Shown here: positions 6,541-12,378 of the stretch, in pieces | Position numbering within the stretch: position 1 is the stretch's first letter | Layout: every line of letters begins with the position of its first letter | Assembly: GCA_013204125.1 (NCBI GenBank) | Contig: JABMOP010000091.1 | Span: 1 to 12,378 of the forward strand | Length of the DNA: 12,378 nt | Source of the DNA: Rhodospirillales bacterium | GTDB taxonomy: Bacteria; Pseudomonadota; Alphaproteobacteria; Rhodospirillales; UBA2165 | Direction: 5' to 3' | Made by a program: the position numbers and the translations under genes | The notes under the pieces: model-generated | What the model saw: only the letters and a program-made list of their open reading frames with translations | Told to the model about the DNA's origin: nothing | The model's database searches: none

Positions 6541-6969
6541 TCAGATCAGTTTTTTGATGGCTTCCAATTCGGCCAGGACGTCGCGGAGCGCGTCTTTGGT
6601 GGCCGCATCCATACCTTGTTGGGTTGAGGGCGCCGGCGTGGGGGCTGCTTTCGTGTCTGAGGGTTTTTCGGGCTCGGGCGTATCATCGCCGCCGCCGCTT
6701 CGAAGAAATTTCTGCGCGCCTTTGATGGTATAGCCGTCGTCGTACAAAAGCCCCTTGATATGGCGCAGTACGACTAAATCTTCGGGCCGGTAATAGCGCC
6801 GCCCGCCGCCGCGTTTAAGGGGTTTAATTTCGGAAAATTTGCTTTCCCAGAAACGCAGCACATGTTGCGGCAAGTCTAATTCAGCCGCGACTTCGCTAAT
6901 GGTTCGAAAGGCTGCTGCCGATTTGCCGGTGCGCCGATTTGAAGGCTGTTGTGCCGCGCCGATGGCCAT
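6541..6969 (-). CDS. MerR-family transcriptional regulator
   Basis: 142 residues from ATG 6969. The N-terminal MerR-type winged-helix DNA-binding domain is about 20-90: FRTISEVAAELDLPQHVLRF, then WESKF, KRGGGRRYYRPEDL with the wing arginines, and IKGLLYDDGYTIKGAQKFL. A Pro/Thr/Ala-rich linker and a short C-terminal helix (DVLAELEAIKKLI) follow. There are no cysteines suited to metal sensing and no ligand-binding domain, so the signal is unknown. A GTG at 6981 is an alternative start, but it leaves only 3 bp to the AGGG ribosome site, whereas the ATG leaves 10 bp. The gene begins 15 bp after the ihfA stop and is likely co-transcribed with it. An ihfA-merR pair at this position is common in alphaproteobacteria. 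Its target genes are not evident. Confidence 0.9.
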   Translation of the reverse strand: MAIGAAQQPSNRRTGKSAAAFRTISEVAAELDLPQHVLRFWESKFSEIKPLKRGGGRRYYRPEDLVVLRHIKGLLYDDGYTIKGAQKFLRSGGGDDTPEPEKPSDTKAAPTPAPSTQQGMDAATKDALRDVLAELEAIKKLI

Positions 6970-6984
6970 GCCGCCGCACACGCC

Positions 6985-7320
6985 CTAGCGATTAGGATCA
7001 ATGGGATCAGCTGGCTCGGCGCTTGGCCCGGAACCCGATATCTGGCTTTTCAGAACCTGCGACGGTCTGAATACCAATACCTTTCTGGGGAGGATGGGAA
7101 CTTCTTCGCCGGTTTTCGGATTGCGTCCGACGCGCTGCCCTTTTTCGCGCACCGAGAAACTTCCGAAAGAAGATATCTTGACCGATTTACCGCCGGCCAA
7201 TGTGTCGGAAATTTTGTTCAGAACGGATTCTAAAAGATCGGCAGATTCGTTTCGTGACAGACCAACTTCTTGGTAAACCGCCTCGCTCAATTGCGAGCGG
7301 GTGATGGTGTCTCCAACCAT
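6985..7320 (-). CDS. ihfA: Integration host factor subunit alpha
   Basis: 111 residues. DNA-bending HU/IHF-family protein that pairs with IhfB, binds specific sites and bends DNA sharply, acting in nucleoid structure, recombination and promoter regulation. Seen: an N-terminal helical dimerisation region (ITRSQLSEAVYQEVGLSRNE), the core SVKISSFGSFSVREKG (46-61), and the DNA-binding arm GRNPKTGEEVPI (65-76), whose proline inserts into the minor groove. The C-terminal tail (about 94-111), rich in Ser, Pro and Asp, is slightly longer than in E. coli IhfA (99 residues). The ATG is preceded by GGGGAAATTAAGG. It sits downstream of fabH and upstream of the merR-type gene, the usual alphaproteobacterial setting, which favours IhfA over HU. 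Confidence 0.95.
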   Translation of the reverse strand: MVGDTITRSQLSEAVYQEVGLSRNESADLLESVLNKISDTLAGGKSVKISSFGSFSVREKGQRVGRNPKTGEEVPILPRKVLVFRPSQVLKSQISGSGPSAEPADPIDPNR

Positions 7321-7363
7321 GACCTTAATTTCCCCTGCTGTATTCGGCCTTTTATATGCGGGC

Positions 7364-7392
7364 AGTCTAGCTGCGAAATCAATTTATATCAA
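7364..7392 (-). promoter_or_regulatory. Promoter of ihfA-merR
   Basis: On the minus strand, TTGATA (7392-7387, five of six to consensus), a 17-bp spacer, and TAGACT (7369-7364, four of six). It lies in the 122-bp gap after fabH, about 44 bp before the ihfA ATG. It indicates that ihfA can be transcribed separately from the plsX-fabH operon. Confidence 0.6.
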
Positions 7393-7442
7393 CGGGATAG
7401 AGAGTCTCATTAATGTGTTTTTTTGGCTTATTTTTTCGCATA

Positions 7443-8414
7443 TTACCAGCGGGCGATGGCGGCGCCCCAGGTTAAACCGCCGCCCATGGCTTCCATTAAA
7501 ATCAAATCGCCCTCTTTGATGCGCCCGTCGGATACGGCAGCATCGAGCGCCAGCGGGATCGACGCCGCAGACGTATTGGCATGATTGGCGATGGTCATCA
7601 CCACTTTTTCGCGGTCCATGCCGAGTTTCTTAATGGTCGATTCGATGATGCGTTGATTGGCTTGATGCGGAACCAGCCAGTCAATGTCGGCGGCGTCCAA
7701 AGAATTTGCCGCCAAGGCTTCGACCACGACGTCGGCCAAATTGGTGACCGCATGCTTGAACACTTCTCGGCCCATCATTTTAATGACCCCCGCATTGCCG
7801 GTCGATGACGGACCGCCGTTGCAATATAGAAGATCTTTATAGCTGCCGTCCGAATGAATATGGGTGGAAATAATGCCGCGTGGATTAATCGGCGCGGCTT
7901 CTTCGGCGCGGAGCACAACCGCGCCGGCGCCATCGCCGAACAAGACGCAGGTGCCGCGGTCTTGCCAATCCAAAATGCGCGACATGGTTTCGGCGCCGAT
8001 CACCAGCGCGGTGCGCGCTTGGCCGGTGCGCAGCATGCTATCGACGACCGAAAGCGCGTAGACAAAGCCCGAGCACACCGCCTGTATATCAAATGCGGCG
8101 CCATGTTTTATGCCAAGGCGGCCTTGAATTTTAACCGATGTCGCCGGAAACGTATCATCGGGGGTTGTCGTGCCGACAACGATCAAATCGACTTCGGATG
8201 GGTCTATTCCGGCACTTTTTAGGGCGCGGGTGGCCGCTTCATAAGCCAAATCCGAGGTGAGTTGGCCTTCGGCGGCGAAATGACGTTGCTTGATACCGGT
8301 GCGTTCGGTGATCCATTCGTCGGTGGTATCGACGGTTTTGGAAAGATCGGCATTGGTGACGATTTTTTCCGGCAAATACGAGCCGCAACCAATAATTCGG
8401 GAGTTAAGGGCCAT
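7443..8414 (-). CDS. fabH: Beta-ketoacyl-ACP synthase III (KAS III)
   Basis: 323 residues, full length. Condenses acetyl-CoA (or another short acyl-CoA) with malonyl-ACP to start type II fatty-acid synthesis in the cytoplasm. The catalytic triad is present: Cys114 in QAVCSGFVYAL, His250 in VPHQANQRI, and Asn280 in NHANTSAAS, equivalent to E. coli Cys112-His244-Asn274. TDEWITERTGI (31-41), GDGAGAVVL and the C-terminal GGGLTWGA are also typical. The start ATG shares one base with the plsX stop (TGATG), so translation of the two is probably coupled, which also fixes the start. It feeds the same pathway as PlsX, which draws acyl groups off ACP into phospholipid. Confidence 0.97.
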   Translation of the reverse strand: MALNSRIIGCGSYLPEKIVTNADLSKTVDTTDEWITERTGIKQRHFAAEGQLTSDLAYEAATRALKSAGIDPSEVDLIVVGTTTPDDTFPATSVKIQGRLGIKHGAAFDIQAVCSGFVYALSVVDSMLRTGQARTALVIGAETMSRILDWQDRGTCVLFGDGAGAVVLRAEEAAPINPRGIISTHIHSDGSYKDLLYCNGGPSSTGNAGVIKMMGREVFKHAVTNLADVVVEALAANSLDAADIDWLVPHQANQRIIESTIKKLGMDREKVVMTIANHANTSAASIPLALDAAVSDGRIKEGDLILMEAMGGGLTWGAAIARW

Positions 8415-9463
8415 CAGTTCGCTACAGATCGCAATTCAGGTTCTTTGTTTTCCATAAGCCGGCTGAGGTCTTCCTTAATCACTTCATTGAAGTCACGGCG
8501 CACCAGATTGACCGCCACTTCGACCGCATGGGCAAAGCCGAAAGCATCGGTGCCGCCATGGCTTTTAACACAGATACCGTTGAGGCCGACAAGCATCGCG
8601 CCATTGTAGCGCCGGGGGTCAAATTTGTTACGGAAACGGCTCAACGCGCCGCCGGCAAAAAGGGCGCCGATTTTGGCGATCAGGCTGGAGGTCAAGGCAT
8701 TGCGCAGCTGCGAAGCGACCAGCATGACCATGCCTTCGGTGGTTTTGAGCGCGACGTTTCCGGTGAAACCATCGGTGACCACCACATCGACCGTGCCCTT
8801 GCCGATATCGTCGCCTTCGACAAAGCCGTAAAACTTAATCGGCAGGCTGGAAGATTGAAGAATGGCGGCGGCTTCTTTGACGGCTTCGTTGCCTTTAAGG
8901 CCTTCGACGCCGACGTTGAGGAGGCCGATGGAGGGTTGCGCGAGACCCAATTCAGCGCGCGCGAAAACTTCGCCCATGACCGCGAATTGAACCAGATTAG
9001 CAGCATCGCAATCGATATTGGCGCCGAGATCGAGCATCACCGTCTGGCCCTTCATATTGGGCAGACTGGCGGCGATCGCCGGGCGGTCGATGCCCGGCAG
9101 GGTTTTGAGAACAACCGTCGCCATGGCCATCAGCGCACCGGTGTTACCGGCCGAAACAATGGCCTCGGCTTCGCCCGATTTGACCGAATCGATGGCCAGG
9201 CGCATGGAGGTGTTTTTTCCCGATCGAAGAGCAACCGACGGCTTAGCGTCGCTGGAAACGGCTTCTTCCGTGTGCCGGATTTCACAATGCGCCTTGGCGT
9301 CGGGAAACCGATCGAGCAAGGGGGATATAAGACTTTCATCGCCGAACAGCAAAAAATCGACGCCATCCAAGCGTTGGCAGGCCATATCAATGCCGGCAAC
9401 GATCATATCTGGGGCGTTATCGCCGCCCATGCCATCTATGGCAACTGTAAGGTTCATTGCCAT
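8414..9463 (-). CDS. plsX: Phosphate acyltransferase PlsX
   Basis: 349 residues, the usual length. Converts acyl-ACP and phosphate to acyl-phosphate, the donor used by PlsY to make lysophosphatidic acid; it is a peripheral membrane protein. Seen: the N-terminal AIDGMGGDNAP (8-18), SSDAKPSVALRSGKNTSM in the middle, VSAGNTGALMA, LDLGANIDC, TDGFTGNVALKTTEG and a C-terminal segment VGLNGICVKSHGGTDAFGF, all family signatures. An ATG two codons later is possible, but GAGGGAG is better placed for the first ATG. It follows rpmF after 27 bp and overlaps fabH by one base. The rpmF-plsX-fabH order is widely conserved in bacteria. Confidence 0.97.
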   Translation of the reverse strand: MAMNLTVAIDGMGGDNAPDMIVAGIDMACQRLDGVDFLLFGDESLISPLLDRFPDAKAHCEIRHTEEAVSSDAKPSVALRSGKNTSMRLAIDSVKSGEAEAIVSAGNTGALMAMATVVLKTLPGIDRPAIAASLPNMKGQTVMLDLGANIDCDAANLVQFAVMGEVFARAELGLAQPSIGLLNVGVEGLKGNEAVKEAAAILQSSSLPIKFYGFVEGDDIGKGTVDVVVTDGFTGNVALKTTEGMVMLVASQLRNALTSSLIAKIGALFAGGALSRFRNKFDPRRYNGAMLVGLNGICVKSHGGTDAFGFAHAVEVAVNLVRRDFNEVIKEDLSRLMENKEPELRSVAN

Positions 9464-9490
9464 CGGACCGCTCCCTCGGGCCCGGACTCG

Positions 9491-9676
9491 TTAAACGGCT
9501 GCGTCCATATCGACGACTTCGCGCCCGTCGTAATGACCGCAAGACGCGCAGACATTATGTGGCTTTTTCATTTCACCACAATTTGAGCATTCGCCATAGG
9601 CGTGGCTCTTGAGGGCATCATGAGCCCGGCGCATATTACGTTTCGAACGCGAAACTTTTTTCTTAGGAACAGCCAT
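9491..9676 (-). CDS. rpmF: 50S ribosomal protein L32
   Basis: 61 residues. Component of the large ribosomal subunit. It starts with the family's MAVPKKKVSRSKRNMRRAHD and keeps the zinc-binding cysteines Cys30, Cys33, Cys43 and Cys46 (ECSNC and CASCG), so it is the zinc-containing (C+) form. It is the first gene of the rpmF-plsX-fabH run, with 27 bp to plsX. The ribosome site is weak (GAGTGA, about 6 bp before the ATG). A GATAAT sequence upstream is a possible -10 box. Confidence 0.98.
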   Translation of the reverse strand: MAVPKKKVSRSKRNMRRAHDALKSHAYGECSNCGEMKKPHNVCASCGHYDGREVVDMDAAV

Positions 9677-9747
9677 TGCAAGTCACTCTAAATTTATTGG
9701 AATTGGGCGGTTTTACTTACCAACCTTAAGGCCGGTACTTAAATCAG

Positions 9748-9753
9748 ATTATC
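9748..9753 (-). promoter_or_regulatory. Possible -10 box for the rpmF-plsX-fabH operon
   Basis: GATAAT on the minus strand (five of six to consensus), about 71 bp upstream of the rpmF ATG. No matching -35 box stands out at 16-18 bp spacing, so this is only a candidate. It lies in the 141-bp gap between the DUF177 gene and rpmF. Confidence 0.3.
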
Positions 9754-9786
9754 ATCCATTGAGCAAGAGAGACGAAGGGAAAATTC

Positions 9787-9810
9787 AAAAAATCAAGGCC
9801 CTTTCAAGGG
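9787..9810 (-). terminator. Short hairpin with T-run after the DUF177 gene
   Basis: Minus strand CCCT-TGAA-AGGG (9810-9799) forms only a 4-bp stem. After six bases there is a run of six T (9792-9787). It begins 7 bases beyond the DUF177 stop codon. The position is right for a terminator of the chaperone-DUF177 pair, but the stem is weak. Confidence 0.3.
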
Positions 9811-9817
9811 TTTATCG

Positions 9818-10384
9818 TTATTTATCCCGCTTTAGGTCCCTCAAGGCGGCAAAGGGGTGGTCTTCGGCGCGGTCTTCGTTATGTTCATCGAACTGGGCGC
9901 CCGGCGCGCGTGGGAACGGGTCAATCTCAAGCCCGAAATGCTCGGCAACCGCCTCGCCGGCATCAATCATCCCATCCAGCACTGGTTCGGGCGGATCATC
10001 TGCGAGCGCATCAATCACCACTTCATCAGTTTGCTCTATAAATGCGCCCGGCGCGTAATCACGGTGAAAGCGAATATTAATTTGTTGTTCGACCGGCTCC
10101 AAGGTCACCACACAGGTTTGGCGGACAGCGCCAGAAATTATGCCATCAAGCCGATAGAGGTTTCCCGAAGCCTGGGCGGTAAAGCGGATATCGGCGCCAA
10201 GGCTTTCTACGGCATCGATATCGAATCGCTTGGTCAGCGCGTCCAATTCTTCCGGCTCGGCGTCTATATGCATTTCGAGCGGCTTATCCACCGCACTTTC
10301 CAACGAAATAAGGCGCGAAAATTCGGGCGTCGGCAGATTCTCAAGCTCGGTCCCGGTAAGATCGCTCTCAGAGAGATCGCTCAT
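9818..10384 (-). CDS. DUF177 (YceD-like) domain protein
   Basis: 188 residues from ATG 10384. DUF177/YceD proteins are typically encoded next to rpmF. In E. coli and plants the family is linked to 23S rRNA or large-subunit assembly, but the biochemical role is unsettled. Seen: an acidic, variable N-terminus, a central beta-rich part with SGAVRQTCVVTLEPVEQQI (84-102) containing the single conserved Cys91, then IDAGEAVAEHFGLEIDPFPR (140-159) and the terminal HPFAALRDLK (176-185), all family features. The frame is open 21 codons further upstream to 10447, but ATG 10384 overlaps the preceding gene's TGA as ATGA, the usual coupling arrangement, so the shorter start is chosen. It is co-transcribed with the ubiquinol-cytochrome c chaperone gene. 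Confidence 0.9.
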   Translation of the reverse strand: MSDLSESDLTGTELENLPTPEFSRLISLESAVDKPLEMHIDAEPEELDALTKRFDIDAVESLGADIRFTAQASGNLYRLDGIISGAVRQTCVVTLEPVEQQINIRFHRDYAPGAFIEQTDEVVIDALADDPPEPVLDGMIDAGEAVAEHFGLEIDPFPRAPGAQFDEHNEDRAEDHPFAALRDLKRDK

Positions 10385-10929
10385 CGTGGCACCTCGGGCG
10401 GGGCGGAAAAATCGGCAGCGCCGCGGCGTAACTGGTCTACCGTCCAATCCTGGGATCGGGCGGCGGCATCTTTTAAATAGCCCGCCATGCGCGACACCTG
10501 AGCCTGATCAGGGTCGGCGTCACTATATAGGTTGCGGCGAAGCGCTTGCTCAAGCCCCGTCGCCTCGCCCGCCAGGCCTTCATCGTAGGCCTTGATGCGG
10601 CCGTAATACGATCTCGCCATCGCTTTCACCTTTTTGCCGACGCTTAGATCGCCGACGCCCATTTCACGCAAACTGCGGTCCATATCAGCAAACATGACGT
10701 CAAATAATTGCTGCGACAATTCATTACCGTCACGGGTCTCTAATTCTTTCAGGCGACGCATGACGATGTAGGCGTGTAAGGATATCAGATCAAATCGGCC
10801 GGCGGGTGTGTCCGGCACACCGAGTCCGTTATAAAAGCCCTCCGTCCGCGCATGGGCTACGATGGCGCCATACAAATCCAGCGCCGCGTCCGGTATTCGC
10901 CGTAATCCCAGGAAATCAAAGAGGCCCAT
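10381..10929 (-). CDS. Ubiquinol-cytochrome c chaperone family protein (CBP3-like)
   Basis: 182 residues. Bacterial relative of mitochondrial Cbp3/UQCC1, which helps make or assemble cytochrome b of the bc1 complex; the bacterial role is inferred. Seen: an N-terminal GLFDFLGLRR, then helices with AIVAHARTEGFYNGLGVPDT (22-41) and the family's GRFDLISLHAYIVMRRL (44-60), QLFDVMFADMDRSLREMGVG (69-88) and VGKKVKAMARSYYGRIKAYD (97-116). There is no signal peptide. It overlaps the next gene by four bases (ATGA). No Shine-Dalgarno sequence precedes the ATG. Instead a TATAAT lies 5 bases upstream, suggesting a leaderless transcript. It is divergent from bamE, a frequent arrangement in alphaproteobacteria. 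Confidence 0.92.
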   Translation of the reverse strand: MGLFDFLGLRRIPDAALDLYGAIVAHARTEGFYNGLGVPDTPAGRFDLISLHAYIVMRRLKELETRDGNELSQQLFDVMFADMDRSLREMGVGDLSVGKKVKAMARSYYGRIKAYDEGLAGEATGLEQALRRNLYSDADPDQAQVSRMAGYLKDAAARSQDWTVDQLRRGAADFSAPPEVPR

Positions 10930-10934
10930 AATAA

Positions 10935-10940
10935 ATTATA
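10935..10940 (-). promoter_or_regulatory. -10 box of the CBP3-like gene, implying a leaderless mRNA
   Basis: Perfect TATAAT on the minus strand, ending 5 bases before the ATG at 10929. Transcription would start at or within a base or two of the start codon. No good -35 box is seen at normal spacing. There is no ribosome-binding sequence between the box and the ATG. Confidence 0.4.
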
Positions 10941-10964
10941 ATCCCACGCGGTCAGGCGCGCCTT

Positions 10965-10991
10965 TTGCCAAGCGGCGGCGTGTGCTATCAT
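10965..10991 (+). promoter_or_regulatory. Candidate extended -10 promoter of bamE
   Basis: TTGCCA (10965-10970), a 15-bp spacer, then TATCAT (10986-10991) preceded by TGC, an extended -10 element that can compensate for short spacing. It would give a leader of about 60 bases before the bamE ATG. It lies in the 129-bp divergent gap with the CBP3-like gene. Confidence 0.45.
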
Positions 10992-11058
10992 ATAGTCCAG
11001 CCCGAGTACAATGCCAGTTGTCTCGATATTTTAAAGACATTCGGAAGCGATCCCGGAA

Positions 11059-11508
11059 ATGGGTATTAAACCAAAAAATATGTTCTACGCCTCTGTTGCC
11101 GTGCTGGCCCTTAGCTTGACCGCGTGTGGGCCGAGGGTTACGAATCATGGAAATTTGCCGGATCCGGATATTTTGGCCGATGTTGAAGTCGGCCACGTCA
11201 ATAAATCAGATGTAACGCGGCTGCTGGGATCGCCGTCCAGCGTCGCCCCATTCAATGGTGAAACATGGTATTACGTCAGCCAGCGTACTGAAACCGTTGC
11301 GTTTTTCGAACCCAAAGTGACTGAGCGCAAGGTCATTGTTGTACGTTTCGATAAACGCGGCATTGTTAATGAACTTAAGATCCTCGACCTTAAAGACGCC
11401 CGAGATATTGAAATGGTCGCACGTAAGACGCCGACTGCCGGCAACGAAATCGGGCTGCTCAGGCAATTATTCGGCAATGTCGGTCGTTTCGAAGGCGCGA
11501 AAAAATAA
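11059..11508 (+). CDS. bamE: Outer membrane protein assembly factor BamE/OmlA lipoprotein (SmpA/OmlA family)
   Basis: 149 residues. Lipoprotein subunit of the BAM complex, which inserts beta-barrel proteins in the outer membrane. Seen: a lysine-containing N-terminus (MGIKPK), a hydrophobic stretch (FYASVAVLALSL, 9-20) and a lipobox LTAC with Cys23 as the lipidation site. The mature protein then has the SmpA/OmlA core: DILADVEVGHVNKSDVTRLL (37-56), GSPSSVAPFNGETWYYVSQR (57-76) and the strand VIVVRFDKRGIVNELKIL. A modest ribosome site (CGGAAG) lies about 11 bp before the ATG. It is transcribed alone, divergent from the CBP3-like gene and convergent with hppA. The C-terminal tail after about residue 120 is variable in the family. 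Confidence 0.93.
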   Translation: MGIKPKNMFYASVAVLALSLTACGPRVTNHGNLPDPDILADVEVGHVNKSDVTRLLGSPSSVAPFNGETWYYVSQRTETVAFFEPKVTERKVIVVRFDKRGIVNELKILDLKDARDIEMVARKTPTAGNEIGLLRQLFGNVGRFEGAKK

Positions 11509-11530
11509 TCCTTTTCAAGTTAACGACCTA

Positions 11531-11575
11531 AAAAAAACCCCGGAGGCCCGGAGGCAATGCCCCGGGGTTTGATTT
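11531..11575. terminator. Strong hairpin between bamE and hppA, best oriented for hppA
   Basis: AAACCCCGG (11535-11543) and CCGGGGTTT (11562-11570) form a 9-bp stem. Read on the minus strand the hairpin continues into about seven T, a classic terminator 19 bases after the hppA stop. On the plus strand it is followed by GATTTG, so it may also end the bamE transcript, less efficiently. Confidence 0.85.
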
Positions 11576-11593
11576 GTGTCGCCTTCTGTTCCT

Positions 11594-12376
11594 TTACGCG
11601 GCGAGGATCGCGATAAGCAAAATTGCGACGATGTTGGTGATCTTGATCATTGGGTTGATCGCCGGTCCCGCGGTATCCTTGTAGGGATCGCCGACAGTAT
11701 CGCCGGTGATGGCGGCCATGTGGGCGTCGGAACCTTTGCCGCCATGGTTACCGTCCTCGATGAATTTTTTGGCGTTGTCCCAGGCGCCGCCGCCCGATGT
11801 CATCGAAATGGCGACGAAGATCCCAGTGACGATGATGCCCATCAGCATGGCGCCGACGGTGGAAAAGGCCGCCGCCTGCCCGGCGATCGGCAGGATCACG
11901 AAATAAACGACGAACGGCGCCAAGACCGGCAGCAGAGAAGGAATGATCATTTCCTTGATCGCGGCTTTGGTCAGCATATCGACGCAGACACCGTATTCGG
12001 GCTTGCCGGTGCCTTCCATAATACCCGGAATTTCCTTGAATTGGCGGCGCACTTCGACAACCACCGCACCGCCGGCGCGGCCGACTGCCATCATGCCAAG
12101 CGCCCCAAACAGATAAGGCAGCAAGCCACCGATGAACAGGCCGACGACAACAAAGGGATTATTGAGCTGGAAGTCGACTTTTAAGCCGGGGAAGGCGGAG
12201 CCGAGTTCATGGGTGAAAGCGCCGAACAGGACCAGCGCGGCAAGACCGGCCGAGCCGATGGCGTAGCCCTTGGTTACGGCTTTGGTGGTGTTGCCGACGG
12301 CGTCCAGTGCGTCAGTGGTTTTGCGCACATCTTCCGGCAGATCCGCCATTTCGGCGATGCCGCCGGCGTTGTCGGT
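11594..12376 (-). CDS. hppA: K+-independent proton-pumping membrane pyrophosphatase (N-terminal part outside window)
   Basis: C-terminal 260 residues of a membrane-bound H+-translocating pyrophosphatase, which hydrolyses cytoplasmic pyrophosphate and pumps protons across the inner membrane. The full family length is about 700 residues, so most of the protein lies beyond the right edge. Seen: TDNAGGIAEMA at the edge (a pyrophosphate-site segment), several transmembrane helices, and the C-terminal ITGDTVGDPYKDTAGPAINP, a conserved substrate-site segment, followed by a last hydrophobic helix. The segment GNTTKAVTKG has Lys and Thr at the two positions that distinguish K+-independent pumps (K+-dependent ones have Ala and usually Gly), so this enzyme should not need potassium. 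It ends in a strong terminator. Confidence 0.96.
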   Translation of the reverse strand, partial: TDNAGGIAEMADLPEDVRKTTDALDAVGNTTKAVTKGYAIGSAGLAALVLFGAFTHELGSAFPGLKVDFQLNNPFVVVGLFIGGLLPYLFGALGMMAVGRAGGAVVVEVRRQFKEIPGIMEGTGKPEYGVCVDMLTKAAIKEMIIPSLLPVLAPFVVYFVILPIAGQAAAFSTVGAMLMGIIVTGIFVAISMTSGGGAWDNAKKFIEDGNHGGKGSDAHMAAITGDTVGDPYKDTAGPAINPMIKITNIVAILLIAILAA

Positions 12377-12378
12377 GA

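Noticed and set aside
8528..9586. 352-codon plus-strand open frame
   Set aside because: It is the antisense of plsX, running into rpmF, and its product is low-complexity in character.
10955..10962. GGCGCGCC palindrome in the bamE/CBP3 spacer
   Set aside because: Eight bases of GC-rich palindrome are expected by chance here, and it does not align with either candidate promoter in a telling way.
11576..12184. 202-codon plus-strand open frame rich in Asp and His
   Set aside because: It is the antisense of hppA, and the composition is the mirror image of hydrophobic codons.

Overview
This window looks like a chromosomal segment of an alphaproteobacterium, probably Rhodospirillales-like. The evidence is a run of housekeeping genes whose grouping is familiar from that class: rpmF-plsX-fabH, then ihfA and a MerR-type regulator, a tRNA-Pro, a DUF177 protein overlapping a ubiquinol-cytochrome c chaperone (CBP3 type, found in lineages with a bc1 complex), a divergent BamE/OmlA lipoprotein, and hppA. 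The species cannot be named from the sequence.

Layout. (1) 1-4885 is an accessory catabolic cluster in two divergent arms. The minus arm is a Ldh-family NAD(P)-dependent oxidoreductase followed by an NtaA/DszA-type flavin monooxygenase that runs off the left edge. The plus arm is an alpha/beta hydrolase resembling the C-C bond hydrolases of the dihydroxypseudooxynicotine hydrolase type, followed by a FAD-dependent oxidoreductase. The arms share a 151-bp spacer. (2) 4886-6420 is an odd, AT-rich patch. It holds one unfamiliar minus-strand gene whose N-terminus looks like a proteasome/HslV-type Ntn hydrolase. Immediately upstream lies an 86-nt tRNA gene with a leucine-type, long-variable-arm body but an arginine ACG anticodon. 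(3) 6421-10929 is a minus-strand housekeeping block: chaperone and DUF177; rpmF, plsX and fabH; ihfA and merR; tRNA-Pro. Several internal promoters are visible. (4) 11059-11508 is bamE on the plus strand. It converges on hppA, which runs off the right edge, and a strong hairpin lies between them.

The gene pairs that work together are plsX/fabH (start of phospholipid and fatty-acid synthesis, translationally coupled), the overlapping chaperone/DUF177 pair, and the catabolic arms, which together could oxidise and cleave a small organic substrate. The most unusual feature is the chimeric tRNA. It keeps a leucine-type architecture but has the arginine anticodon loop plus A20, C35 and A73, which are known arginyl-tRNA synthetase identity elements. 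It is therefore either a tRNA switched from Leu to Arg identity or a mistranslating tRNA. The second is the lone proteasome-like protein next to it.
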